Below, in pieces: positions 8,535-17,000 of a stretch of 64,000 bases of DNA. The translations under genes were made by a program, and so were the position numbers. The stretch spans positions 1,237,160 through 1,301,159 of the forward strand of contig NZ_FPAF01000001.1 of NCBI RefSeq assembly GCF_900116295.1, read 5' to 3'. Source of the stretch: Bacillus sp. 103mf. GTDB taxonomy: Bacteria; Bacillota; Bacilli; Bacillales; Bacillaceae_G. The notes beneath the pieces are model-generated. The model was not told the origin of the DNA, made no database searches, and saw only the letters and a list, made by a program, of their open reading frames with translations. Every line of letters starts with the position of its first letter. Position 1 is the first letter of the stretch.

Positions 8535-8807
8535 ATGGGGAACAAAGATAGCATTGTAATTTGCCGTTGTGAAGAAGTTACTTACGGACAACTTCGTAAA
8601 ACAGCAAATCAACATCAATGCACAGCAAGAGAATTAAAATTAAGAACACGAGCAGGAATGGGCTTTTGCGGAGGCCGTACGTGCCGCCTAACATTAGATA
8701 GCATTATCGAAAGCGTCATCCCAAATGTGTCACCTAGTGAAATTCCGTTAAAATACCAGCCCCCAGTTCGGCCGGTGACATTTGGAACAGTAGGTGAAAA
8801 ACAATGA
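8535..8807 (+). CDS. BFD-like [2Fe-2S] protein, dehydrogenase subunit
   Basis: 90 residues from ATG 8535 behind GGAGGAGG. A CRC pair near the N-terminus (ICRCEEVTYG) and GFCGGRTC about 35 residues later form the C-x-C...C-x4-C cluster-binding pattern of BFD-like [2Fe-2S] domains. In HcnB-type dehydrogenase subunits this domain is normally the C-terminal part of the FAD/NAD protein. Here it is a separate gene at the head of the operon and the FAD/NAD protein (9133-10368) ends without it. Likely passes electrons within the D-hydroxyproline dehydrogenase complex. Confidence 0.8.
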   Translation: MGNKDSIVICRCEEVTYGQLRKTANQHQCTARELKLRTRAGMGFCGGRTCRLTLDSIIESVIPNVSPSEIPLKYQPPVRPVTFGTVGEKQ

Positions 8808-9136
8808 CTAGAATTATGAATCATCCCATTTTAGGGAATTTAGATGATAGAGAACGTATTTCTTTTCAATTTGATGGAGTTGAATATGAAGCGTATGAAA
8901 ATGAAACAATTGCCGCTGCTCTCTTAGCAAATGAAGTAAGAACACTACGCGTTCACGAAGATAGCGGGACACCTAGAGGAATTTATTGCAACATCGGCCA
9001 CTGCTTAGAGTGCCGTGTAACTGTCAATCAGCAACCAAATGTAAGAGCTTGCTTAACAGTCGCCCAGCAAGATATGGTCGTTGAAAGCGGGAAACAGCAT
9101 CCGAATATTGTAAGAAGGATGGTGGAAAAGCGATGA
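8804..9136 (+). CDS. Ferredoxin-like [2Fe-2S] subunit (HcnA-like)
   Basis: 110 residues. A plant-type ferredoxin fold is suggested by the cluster ligands in YCNIGHCLEC (C-x5-C-x2-C) and a distal Cys in VRACLTV. The length matches HcnA-like gamma subunits of heteromeric D-hydroxyproline or opine dehydrogenases. It overlaps the previous gene by 4 bp (ATGA) and the next by 4 bp, so the three proteins are translationally coupled and probably made in equal amounts. Confidence 0.82.
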   Translation: MTRIMNHPILGNLDDRERISFQFDGVEYEAYENETIAAALLANEVRTLRVHEDSGTPRGIYCNIGHCLECRVTVNQQPNVRACLTVAQQDMVVESGKQHPNIVRRMVEKR

Positions 9137-10368
9137 TTGATGTAATTGTAATTGGAGCAGGTCCAGCCGGATTAGCAGGAGCTATTGCTGCGGCGGAATT
9201 CGGCCTCAAAGTGACCGTTATTGATGAATTTATAAAGCCAGGCGGCAGATTACTCGGACAACTTCATCAAGAGCCTTCTGGTGAGTGGTGGAATGGAATT
9301 GAAGAATCGAAACGCCTTTATCAAAAAGCACAGCAATTAGCGATCGATATTCGTTGCGGCGTATCTGTTTACAACTTAACGAAAGAAAATAACCTATGGA
9401 ATGTGCATACAAGTGTGGGTACGCTAGAAGCACCATTTGTACTAGTAGCTACTGGAGCCGCTGAGTACCCTATCCCACTGCCGGGCTGGACCCTTCCTGG
9501 TGTCATGTCAATCGGCGCGGCGCAAGTCATGACAAATGTGCACCGCGTCCAAGTCGGCCAAAAAGGAATCATTATCGGAGCGAATATTTTATCATTTGCG
9601 ATTTTAAATGAATTACAATTAGCTGGCATAACAATTGATCGCATTGTCCTTCCGGAAAAAAGCGCCCTTAGTAAACAAGCAGGTGAACCTGAAGAAGTTA
9701 TGAAATCACTCTTACATGCATCACATCTCGCTCCATCGCCGCTGTTACGCATGGGAAGTCGTTTCATGAAAAGTGACTGGATGAGAAAAATCGGCTTAAA
9801 TTTTTATCCAAAAAACGGCATGAAAGTAAATGGTACGCCTCTCCAGCTTCGGAAAGCAGCACTCGAAATTATCGGTAAGGACCAAGTGGAAGGGGTACGT
9901 ATCGCTGATATTGATGCAAACGGCAATATTATTCAGGGATCTGAAACGATTTACAATGCAGACTTCGTTTGCATTGCAGGCGGCCTATATCCGCTAGCAG
10001 AGCTTGCTGCTGTTGCCGGATGCCCGTTTCAATACATTCCTGAACTTGGCGGCCACGTACCTCATCATTCAGAAGCGATGGAAACCCCTCTTGATAGGCT
10101 ATTTGTCGCTGGTAATATTACTGGCATCGAAAGCGGAAAAATTGCCATGGCCCAAGGGACAACGGCTGGATTATCTATCGCTAAACATGCCGGAAAAGGA
10201 CTCGGCACAATTGATCAGAAACTACAACAAGCAATGCAAAATGTCTGGACAATTCGTAAGCAAGCTGCAATCCAATTCAATCCTGAGATTGATAGTGGCA
10301 GAAGCAAAATGAACGAACTTTGGGAACGTCTCTATTCAAATAACAAAGCCTCTAAAAAAATTGTGTAA
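9133..10368 (+). CDS. FAD/NAD(P)-dependent oxidoreductase, alpha (HcnB-like) subunit of D-hydroxyproline dehydrogenase
   Basis: 411 residues. It opens with VIVIGAGPAGLAGAIAAAEFG, an FAD-binding Rossmann motif, followed by VTVIDEFIKPGGRL. A second nucleotide-binding segment is near ATGAAEYPIPLPGWTLPGV, and LFVAGNITGIESGKIAMAQG near the C-terminus is the FAD-binding ATG/GD-type motif. It lacks the BFD-like C-terminal domain of HcnB proteins, which is supplied by the 90-residue protein two genes upstream. Last gene of the sigma-54-driven rightward operon. Confidence 0.85.
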   Translation: MIDVIVIGAGPAGLAGAIAAAEFGLKVTVIDEFIKPGGRLLGQLHQEPSGEWWNGIEESKRLYQKAQQLAIDIRCGVSVYNLTKENNLWNVHTSVGTLEAPFVLVATGAAEYPIPLPGWTLPGVMSIGAAQVMTNVHRVQVGQKGIIIGANILSFAILNELQLAGITIDRIVLPEKSALSKQAGEPEEVMKSLLHASHLAPSPLLRMGSRFMKSDWMRKIGLNFYPKNGMKVNGTPLQLRKAALEIIGKDQVEGVRIADIDANGNIIQGSETIYNADFVCIAGGLYPLAELAAVAGCPFQYIPELGGHVPHHSEAMETPLDRLFVAGNITGIESGKIAMAQGTTAGLSIAKHAGKGLGTIDQKLQQAMQNVWTIRKQAAIQFNPEIDSGRSKMNELWERLYSNNKASKKIV

Positions 10369-10390
10369 CTCTATTTGGAAAAAGGACATG

Positions 10391-10420
10391 GATAGAGGAG
10401 GGCGCTTGCCCTCCTCTATC
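10391..10420. terminator. Strong hairpin between convergent genes
   Basis: Perfect 13-bp inverted repeat GATAGAGGAGGGC / GCCCTCCTCTATC with a GCTT loop. It lies just after the rightward operon and overlaps the last codons of the broken phosphatase gene. It lacks a clear T-run on either side, so it may act as a weak terminator or an mRNA-stabilising hairpin. Confidence 0.55.
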
Positions 10421-11264
10421 TTAAATGTACGGTGCAATTATATAATTCTGAATCCCAACTATTCTCTAATTTAATAAGTTTCGTTAAGGACGTATTTTTT
10501 GGAGATTCTGCCATATGTAAATGAGGGACTAATTCCTTTAGAATGTGTCTAATAAATGCACCATGACTAACAATTAATATATTCTTATTTCCATGTTTAG
10601 ATGCAATCTCTTCAATGACCGAAAGACCTCCCGCTATCACACTATCAGTACTCTCAATCCCTAAATCCAGCTCTCTCCAATTCTTTCCCCATTTTAAAAT
10701 TCTCTCTTCTTCCGTTGTCCCTTCAATTTGCCCTCCGCCTGCTTCACGAAGTCTAGGTTCCAAATAAAGAGGGATATTCGAAATTTCCCCTCCAATAATC
10801 TCAGCAGTTTGCTTTGCTCTTAATAGATCACTAGAATATATGAAATCCCAATTCTCCTTACGCAAACGCCCTGCTAGTTTATCCCGCATTAACGGGCAGT
10901 AATACTCCCACCTCAAAATTCGGCAAAAGCATTGTCCAGCTCCAGTGGCTAGAATGTTCGGTGGCTTCGCTTCTTCCTACGAGGTAAAAAACCCCCTCTA
11001 CGTCAGAAGCTCCATCCCCCTCACATTCTGAACGAGCCACTTCCGCTTTTCTTAAGAAGTTAGGTGGGAGATAAACTGCCCGTAAAAGCCCGATTGGTTC
11101 AACTAATAATCAGTGGGGAATGAAGAACCCCCCACTGATTAAAGTTTCACTTTATATGCATCTGCTATTCCAGCTTGATCAAGGGAAATATCTGAACTCC
11201 CCTGTGCTCTTCCTTCTTTATTCCACGGTGTACTTCCGTGACGAATGATTCCTATTCTAGTCAT
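10416..11264 (-). pseudogene. Histidine phosphatase (phosphoglycerate mutase-like) gene split by a bcr1-type insertion
   Basis: The 5' part (11264 to 11151) encodes MTRIGIIRHGSTPWNKEG..., with the catalytic RHG of the histidine phosphatase superfamily, behind GGAGG. The 3' part (10877 to 10416) begins LAGRLRKENWDFIYSSDLLRA and contains the second histidine in VSHGAFIRH. Between them lies a 268-bp repeat (10883-11150) flanked by TTTAT duplications. Removing the element and one duplication restores GIADAYKLAGRL in frame, giving 191 residues, a normal length. With the element present, the 5' frame stops after three foreign codons and the 3' ORF lacks the catalytic RHG, so the gene is inactive. 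Confidence 0.9.
10883..11150 (-). mobile_element. bcr1-like element with nested module, inserted in the phosphatase gene
   Basis: 268 bp. It has the standard ends (CCCGCATTAACGGGCAGTAA and AAAGTTTCAC) and the CACTGATT/AATCAGTG hairpin arm, and is flanked by TTTAT at 10878-10882 and 11151-11155. The central 130 bp (about 10925-11055) is a second repeat, the R3 module, also seen at 20725-20850 and at the right edge of the window; copies at 24110 and 60862 lack it. Confidence 0.88.
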
Positions 11265-11278
11265 GTGAAAACCTCCAA

Positions 11279-11428
11279 ATTATCAAAATCAGTTTATATC
11301 AGCTGCTTTACAGAATAAAGAATGACCGCTACTTGCTTTCTCCCTTTGTTTTAAAGAAAAAAAGCCCTGATCGCTACTATACACGGCCAGATGCTTTCGT
11401 CCACCTAAAAGAAAAGGGTTTATTTACT
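11279..11428 (-). repeat. Dispersed repeat family R2, shortened copy
   Basis: The core GGCCAGATGCTTTCGTCC and CTACTTGCTTTCTCCCTTTG are recognisable, but the ends have decayed. It lies between the broken phosphatase gene and the next membrane-protein gene. Confidence 0.65.
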
Positions 11429-11838
11429 TAGTTTTCTATTCTCACATAAGGATTTCCTTGCAAAAGCAGCTCCATGAACTTTTCCTTCTCTTTTGGCATT
11501 GTAATCAAATGTACTTCAAAATTATCACCGTACGTAATTTCTAAATTTCTCTTACTTTTTCCAACAAACCGGATCGCTCGAATACTTACAAGCGGAATTT
11601 TCTTCTTTGTTAACCAATGCCCTGTTACGAGCTCACCATTAACGATTTTATGTTGAAACACAAATATTTCAGAAATAGAAATAATCTCGGCAGCTAGAAA
11701 TAATATTCCTACCACAAGTCCTGCTAGCCACCCCTTTTCATTCAGCGTGAATGATATAATAGGAGAGATTACGACAAGTAGCAGCATAATTACAGTAAAC
11801 AGTATTATAATTGGATTTTTTTTCACTTGAAATTCCAT
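11428..11838 (-). CDS. Small membrane protein with PH-like C-terminal domain, function unknown
   Basis: 136 residues from ATG 11838 (AAGGAG 8 nt upstream); an earlier in-frame GTG overlaps that site. Two hydrophobic segments (residues about 8-30 and 35-57) are followed by a soluble C-terminal part rich in beta-strand-like sequence, with IPLVSIRAIRFVGKSKRNLEITYGDNF. This layout resembles bacterial PH-domain (YdbT/YcxB-like) membrane proteins. No catalytic motif is visible. Confidence 0.6.
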   Translation of the reverse strand: MEFQVKKNPIIILFTVIMLLLVVISPIISFTLNEKGWLAGLVVGILFLAAEIISISEIFVFQHKIVNGELVTGHWLTKKKIPLVSIRAIRFVGKSKRNLEITYGDNFEVHLITMPKEKEKFMELLLQGNPYVRIEN

Positions 11839-11887
11839 CTTTATCACTCCTTATCCATATTATACTACTAATTATCGGTAAATTCGG

Positions 11888-11917
11888 AAAAAAGAAGCTC
11901 CCTTCTATACGCTTCTT
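11888..11917 (-). terminator. Terminator of the acetyltransferase gene
   Basis: On the minus strand AAGAAGC...GCTTCTT followed by TTTTCC. The gene's stop codon lies in the loop. Confidence 0.65.
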
Positions 11918-12456
11918 TCCTCCCATTCTCTTGCTAACATACTATACACCGCAATATCATGAAAATAATCATATAACCATTCTCCATCACGCATCATTCC
12001 ATCTAAGTGAAAGCCGAGTCGCTCTGGAATTGCACGGCTCTTTACATTTTTTACCCCGCAATGAATTTCAACTTTATTTAATTTTAATTCTTCAAAAGCA
12101 TAACGGAGCACAGCCTCTACACTTCGTGTCATAATACCTTTTCCGCTTGCTTCTTCTGCAAGATAGTAGCCAAGACTCGCCGCCTTCTTTCCCCAATTTA
12201 CCGGATGAGTACCAACCATCCCAACGAGCTTTCCTTTATACCTTATACCTGCTTGAAAGCCATTTCCATCTGCGAATTGATGCAGCCACATTGAAAAGAT
12301 TTCATTGTACACTTCAGCTGTTTTCGTGCGATCAACCCACGGAAGCCATTCTCGTAAATATTCTCGGTTACTGTCCACTAATTTGTACAGTTCATCTTTA
12401 TGCTGTTTTTCTAACAATTGTAGTTCGATTTCTTCATCGACTCTTAGTGTAAACAT
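11905..12456 (-). CDS. GNAT acetyltransferase, RimL-like
   Basis: 183 residues of the ribosomal-protein-serine acetyltransferase type: DSNREYLREWLPWVD near residue 30, LGYYLAEEASGKGIMTRSV (the acetyl-CoA pyrophosphate-binding region) near residue 95, and IPERLGFHLDGMMRDGEWL near residue 145. RimL-like enzymes N-acetylate ribosomal protein L7/L12 or related small targets; the actual substrate is unknown. ATG with GGGGATGGAG upstream. Single gene with its own terminator. Confidence 0.8.
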   Translation of the reverse strand: MFTLRVDEEIELQLLEKQHKDELYKLVDSNREYLREWLPWVDRTKTAEVYNEIFSMWLHQFADGNGFQAGIRYKGKLVGMVGTHPVNWGKKAASLGYYLAEEASGKGIMTRSVEAVLRYAFEELKLNKVEIHCGVKNVKSRAIPERLGFHLDGMMRDGEWLYDYFHDIAVYSMLAREWEERSV

Positions 12457-12516
12457 TTCTCCATCCCCTTTTTTCTAACTATTCTAACACTTACAGTTAG
12501 AAATTGTTAATGAAAA

Positions 12517-13425
12517 TTAAAGGTTTACACTTTCTTTTTCAGCAATTAATGTGAAAAATCCCGATGAAAGAAGAACACCGCTAATTACCAAAATCATTCC
12601 GAGTACTTGTGCCGAAGTTATATGTACACCATTTAGAAAAGAAATAATCATCGTTACAACCGGAACTAAGTTAAAGAACAATGATGTTTTTGCGGCCCCA
12701 ATTTGAGCCACCCCGTTATTCCACCATAAATAGCCGAATACACTCGTTCCAATAGCCATAAATAAGATGGAAAGCCAAGCGAATAGAGGAACATCCATAA
12801 TAGGCACTATATTTTTCTGTAAAGAAGAACCGCAGAGAAAAGCAATTGCTCCGACAATCATCGTATATGTCGTTGTGTGCATAGGACTTCCACTTTTAAT
12901 AAGCTTTCTACTTAATACACTATATAATCCCCAGCAAACATTACCCAATACAATAAACAAATCTCCTATGGAAAAAGATAAATTCTGTATAACAGAGAAT
13001 GACCCTTGTGTAATAACAAGTATTACACCAATAAATCCAAATGCCATTCCGATTACTTGCCTTCTCACTATTTTTTCTTGTAAAATCAGCCTCGCTAATA
13101 TCGTTGTAACAAGCGGATTCGTAGCCATAATGAGTGAGCCATTTATAGCCTCTGTACTTTTCATTCCTAAAAAGAAACAGAAATTAAACCCAAATACACC
13201 AACTATCCCAAGTAACATGTAGTAACCAATATTCTGTTTACACTCTCCCCATTTTAAATTTTTTCTAATTACTAAAATACCTAACATAACAAATGCCGCT
13301 ATGCCAAAACGCCACGCAGCAATGTGAGCAGTTGAAAAATATTGTACTGCATATTTGGAAACGTTAAATGTTCCACCAGTAAATAATGCAAATCCAAGCA
13401 ACTGTAAATACACTTTATTTTTCAT
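12517..13425 (-). CDS. DMT/EamA-family transporter
   Basis: 302 residues with about ten hydrophobic helices in two EamA halves (first half ending FIGVILVITQG, second ending ILVISGVLLSSGFF). Start at the second of two adjacent ATGs, which has better spacing from GGAGG. It overlaps the upstream merR-type gene, so the two form one operon. EamA proteins export metabolites or drugs; the MerR-type partner suggests induction by the exported compound. Confidence 0.82.
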   Translation of the reverse strand: MKNKVYLQLLGFALFTGGTFNVSKYAVQYFSTAHIAAWRFGIAAFVMLGILVIRKNLKWGECKQNIGYYMLLGIVGVFGFNFCFFLGMKSTEAINGSLIMATNPLVTTILARLILQEKIVRRQVIGMAFGFIGVILVITQGSFSVIQNLSFSIGDLFIVLGNVCWGLYSVLSRKLIKSGSPMHTTTYTMIVGAIAFLCGSSLQKNIVPIMDVPLFAWLSILFMAIGTSVFGYLWWNNGVAQIGAAKTSLFFNLVPVVTMIISFLNGVHITSAQVLGMILVISGVLLSSGFFTLIAEKESVNL

Positions 13426-13828
13426 CATCGTCCTCCAAGTGCTTTTCTCCTAAAAAATCATGATAAATCTCTAATTTTTGTTCTGTAAGTTGAATTACCC
13501 GTTCTAATTGTTCTTTTTGAACTTCTATCTTTTTTAAATGACCTTTTAAAATGGAAATGCGCTTTTTTATTTTCGAAGGCACTTCTTCTTTTCTTTGCTT
13601 AATTTCTTCTAAAATACAACCGTCACTTGCAAACTCTGCAATTTCCTCTAATGACATTCCCGTTTGTTTTAAAGAATATAGAAATTGTAAAAACTGCACA
13701 TCTCCATCTGTATATTGACGAATACCGCGATTTCGTTTTGGCGGCGACACTAATCCTAACTTTTCATAATAACGAAGTGTATAAATACTCATTCCCGTTA
13801 ACTCCGCAACTTTGCCAATTGTATACAT
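13415..13828 (-). CDS. MerR-family transcriptional regulator
   Basis: 137 residues. The N-terminal winged helix MYTIGKVAELTGMSIYTLRYYEKLGL is followed by RNRGIRQYTDGDVQFLQ and a long coiled-coil dimerisation helix. There is no cysteine cluster, so it is not a metal sensor and belongs to the drug/aldehyde-type MerR group. It probably controls its own promoter (19-bp spacer with a palindrome) and the co-transcribed DMT exporter. Confidence 0.85.
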   Translation of the reverse strand: MYTIGKVAELTGMSIYTLRYYEKLGLVSPPKRNRGIRQYTDGDVQFLQFLYSLKQTGMSLEEIAEFASDGCILEEIKQRKEEVPSKIKKRISILKGHLKKIEVQKEQLERVIQLTEQKLEIYHDFLGEKHLEDDDEK

Positions 13829-13857
13829 CATATCTCCCCCTTAATCTCCACAATTTC

Positions 13858-13888
13858 ATCTTACAACCTAGAGTTAACTCTAGGTCAA
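13858..13888 (-). promoter_or_regulatory. MerR-type promoter with 19-bp spacer and palindromic operator
   Basis: On the minus strand TTGACC (-35, 13883-13888) and TAAGAT (-10, 13858-13863) are 19 bp apart, the overlong spacing typical of MerR-activated promoters. The spacer is filled by the perfect palindrome CCTAGAGTTAACTCTAGG (13867-13884). It lies just upstream of the merR-type gene. Confidence 0.85.
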
Positions 13889-13892
13889 TAAT

Positions 13893-13936
13893 AAAAAAGG
13901 TTGTCTAAAAAATTCAGTTTTAGAACAACCTTTTTT
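13893..13936. terminator. Intrinsic terminator upstream of the merR operon
   Basis: AAAAAAGGTTGT...ACAACCTTTTTT with an extended CTAAAA/TTTTAG stem; T-runs on both strands. It isolates the merR promoter from murC read-through. Confidence 0.75.
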
Positions 13937-14151
13937 ATTATTCATATGTGAGCTCAATAAGTACATGCACCTATCAAAACTATAATAACTGTTTAAAAGC
14001 GAAGTCAATTTTCAAATTAACTAGCCTTTGCTGCACATTTCTTCCCTCCCACTTTTCTTACTGCGCAACCTAATTTTATAAAACTATTCCCTCATCTACA
14101 AATCACGTATTACGCAAAATACATATAAAGATTTTTATTTTTCACATACAA

Positions 14152-14182
14152 AAAAGACGTGCATCTCTACACGTCTTTTTCA
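14152..14182 (-). terminator. murC terminator
   Basis: AAAAAGACGTG / CACGTCTTTTT inverted repeat a few bases after the murC stop codon, with a T-run on the minus strand. Confidence 0.8.
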
Positions 14183-14187
14183 TTTTC

Positions 14188-15501
14188 TTATTTCTTCTCC
14201 GCTACTTGCACTTCCTTTACGTAAGCAGCTTCAAACTTTTGAATATCACCAGCGCCCATAAAAATAAGTACGCCGTTTTTATGTTTCTTTAATACTTCTG
14301 TCGTCATAACTGTAACCAGCTCTGCACCATCAATGCGTTGCTGCAAGTCTTGAATTGTTAATTCTCCTCTATTTTCACGCGCAGAACCGAAAATATCACA
14401 TAAATATACTTGATCTGCCTTACGTAAGCTTTCTGCAAATTCATCTAAGAATTTTTGTGTTCTAGAGAATGTATGTGGCTGAAATACTGCTACAATTTCA
14501 CGTTCTGGATGTTTTTGACGAGCTGCTTCAATTGTCACGGTAATTTCTGTTGGGTGATGTGCGTAATCGTCAATAATTACTTGCTCACCTACTACCTTTT
14601 CGTTGAAACGACGCTTTACGCCGCCAAATGTTGTTAACTGCTGTTTCACAACCTCGACATCAATGTTTTCATAATGACAAAGAGCAATAACTGCTAATGC
14701 ATTTAGTACGCTATGATTGCCGTAACCTGTAATGTCAAACGTCCCATAATACGTATTACGAACAAAGACATCAAATCCAGTGCCATCTGTTCGTTTTTGA
14801 ATGTTACGTGCTTGGAAATCATTATCTTCGCCAAATCCATAGAAAATAACTGGTACTTTCGCCTGGATCTTTTGAAGTTCTTCATCATCACCGCACGCAA
14901 TAATCCCTTTCTTCACTTGCAGCGCCATCTCTTGAAACGCACTAAATACATCATTAATGTCCGCAAAGTAATCTGGGTGATCAAAATCAATATTTGTCAT
15001 AATTGCGTAATCTGGATGATATGACAAGAAATGACGGCGATATTCACACGCTTCAAATACAAAATACTTACTATCCTCTACTCCCATTCCTGTTCCATCA
15101 CCAATTAAACAAGATGTAGGGCCCGCTCCTTGCATCACGTGAGATAACAATCCTGTCGTTGATGTTTTTCCGTGAGCACCAGTTACAGCAATGCTCGTAT
15201 ACTTGCTCATAAAATCACCTAAAAAGTGATGGTAGCGATAAATAGGCAAGTTTAGTTCTTTTGCAGCTTCAATTTCCTCATGCGTATCTGGAAATGCATT
15301 TCCTGCAATAATCACTTGTCCTTCTTCAATATTCTTCTTATCAAAAGGTAGGATAGAAATCCCACGATTTTCCAACGCTGTTTGCGTAAAAAAACGTTTG
15401 TCTACATCAGAACCTTGAACAGTGTGCTTCATATCATGTAAAATTTGCGCTAAAGCACTCATCCCTGTCCCTTTAATTCCTACAAAATGGTAAACTGTCA
15501 T
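14188..15501 (-). CDS. murC: UDP-N-acetylmuramate--L-alanine ligase
   Basis: 437 residues. MurC adds L-alanine to UDP-MurNAc using ATP, the first amino acid of the peptidoglycan stem, in the cytoplasm. Visible: the UDP-binding [17 protein letters not shown] at the N-terminus, the ATP-binding [11 protein letters not shown] near residue 108, and [10 protein letters not shown] with FQPHTFSRT in the C-terminal domain. Start ATG follows GGAGGTT. Lies downstream of sftA, as in other Bacillus, but here a nicotinate phosphoribosyltransferase gene stands between them. Own terminator downstream. Confidence 0.95.
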   Translation of the reverse strand: MTVYHFVGIKGTGMSALAQILHDMKHTVQGSDVDKRFFTQTALENRGISILPFDKKNIEEGQVIIAGNAFPDTHEEIEAAKELNLPIYRYHHFLGDFMSKYTSIAVTGAHGKTSTTGLLSHVMQGAGPTSCLIGDGTGMGVEDSKYFVFEACEYRRHFLSYHPDYAIMTNIDFDHPDYFADINDVFSAFQEMALQVKKGIIACGDDEELQKIQAKVPVIFYGFGEDNDFQARNIQKRTDGTGFDVFVRNTYYGTFDITGYGNHSVLNALAVIALCHYENIDVEVVKQQLTTFGGVKRRFNEKVVGEQVIIDDYAHHPTEITVTIEAARQKHPEREIVAVFQPHTFSRTQKFLDEFAESLRKADQVYLCDIFGSARENRGELTIQDLQQRIDGAELVTVMTTEVLKKHKNGVLIFMGAGDIQKFEAAYVKEVQVAEKK

Positions 15502-15742
15502 CTTAAAGAACCTCCAACATTTCGAACTATTCCAACGGTCTATCTATAAGACAGTATATGATTTTCTTCTTATTTTGGTAATCATCACGGATTTCTTATA
15601 ATCACGTCCAAGCTTCCGTATAAGTCCATAACAAACTTATTATAGCAAAAAACAATCCGTTATACTATGATAACAGAAAAACTGATAGGGTCAATTCCCT
15701 ACCAGTTTTTCCGTTTATTCTACTGTTTAAAATTAGTTATTT

Positions 15743-15816
15743 CCCGTCTTAACATTCAGAGAGAAATAAAGAAGATTGGTGGGGGTGAAGAATTCCCGCG
15801 CTGATGGGAATTTCAC
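15743..15816 (-). repeat. Degenerate bcr1-like repeat
   Basis: CCCGTCTTAAC at the left; GGTGGGGGTGAAGAATTCCC, then CTGATGGGAATTTCAC at the right, followed by TTTAT, which contains the stop codon of the nicotinate phosphoribosyltransferase gene. The central part is missing. Nothing else is seen in the 316-bp gap to murC. Confidence 0.6.
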
Positions 15817-15817
15817 T

Positions 15818-16939
15818 TTATTCCGCGTCTCCTCTTGCTTGTAATTGAACTCGTTCTAAACGCGGATTTGGACGATATTTACGTCCTGCTTTCGCTTCTG
15901 GTTTTCCGTTTAATTCTACGTTATCACCTGTGAAGCCAATGTTCATTTTTAATAAACTGCTGCCGACACCATAAATATCAACAGGAACATTTTGTGCTTC
16001 AAACTCACGAATTCGTTTTTCATCAAAGCCGCCGCTTACTACGATATTCACGTGCTGGAATCCTTCGTCATCTAATGCTTTGCGAAGTGCAAAAATAAGA
16101 GATGGATTCACACCGCGCGGGTCAAATGTGCCAAGTACTTCTGGGTGACGAATGAAGTATTGATCAATCATCGTGCGAGATGTATCTACACGTACTCCCT
16201 TTAGTTCTGATCCGAACTCACGAGCAACACGAAGTGCATCTGTAATTACATCGTTATTGTAATCGATTAGTACGACTAACTCATCTTCTGGAAACTTTTT
16301 ATGATATGCTTTTGCCGCTTCTACAACATCACCATTAAACATTTGAATTAAAGCGTGAGGCATTGTTCCCATTCCGCTTCTGCCCCACCATTCATTCATT
16401 GCATGCGTTGCTTGTGCGCTCATGCCGCCGATATAAGCAGCATAACCATCGCCCGCTTGTTGCGTATAATGATCATCACGGTCGCCCATGAAAATAACAG
16501 GCTTCTCTTTCTGAACGCTGCGCGCAGCTTGTACAACGTTATATACATTTGTTGCCACAGAAGTGCGGCGTCCTAAAATACCATCAATGACACCTTCCAA
16601 ATAGCCGAAATACTCATACGGTCCGCGAATCGTTAATACCGTTTCAAACGGACTTACTTTATCTCCATCTTTTAAAGAGTGAATTTCAAGCTCTTCAGGA
16701 TGCTCCGCAAATGTTTGTAATAAAGCAAGCACTTCATCTGTTCCACATAATACAGCATGTTCCTTTTGGAAAAATTGCATTGTCACAACGCTTCCAGCTC
16801 GAAATTCTTTAATAATATCACGAGTTTTTAAGAAATAAACCGCTGAAAACCATCCTTCGCCAACGCGCTCATCAAACTTGAACGTCTTATTTGTCAGTCG
16901 CTTTATTTCACCTTGTAATTTTAGTTCGATTTCTTTCAT
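15818..16939 (-). CDS. Nicotinate phosphoribosyltransferase
   Basis: 373 residues. Converts nicotinate and PRPP to nicotinate mononucleotide for NAD salvage. Diagnostic segments: FQKEHAVLCGTDEVL, ILGRRTSVATNVYN, the conserved GMGTMPHALIQMF, VLIDYNNDV, KGVRVDTSR and IVVSGGFDEKRI with VDIYGVGSSLL (phosphate-binding region). Shorter than enterobacterial PncB (about 400) but complete. Starts 61 bp after sftA on the same strand and may share its transcript. Confidence 0.88.
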   Translation of the reverse strand: MKEIELKLQGEIKRLTNKTFKFDERVGEGWFSAVYFLKTRDIIKEFRAGSVVTMQFFQKEHAVLCGTDEVLALLQTFAEHPEELEIHSLKDGDKVSPFETVLTIRGPYEYFGYLEGVIDGILGRRTSVATNVYNVVQAARSVQKEKPVIFMGDRDDHYTQQAGDGYAAYIGGMSAQATHAMNEWWGRSGMGTMPHALIQMFNGDVVEAAKAYHKKFPEDELVVLIDYNNDVITDALRVAREFGSELKGVRVDTSRTMIDQYFIRHPEVLGTFDPRGVNPSLIFALRKALDDEGFQHVNIVVSGGFDEKRIREFEAQNVPVDIYGVGSSLLKMNIGFTGDNVELNGKPEAKAGRKYRPNPRLERVQLQARGDAE

Positions 16940-17000
16940 GTCGCTATACTCCCTACTTTACTATCCAACGTTTTCTCTTAGTATACAGCAAAACCTTTTC

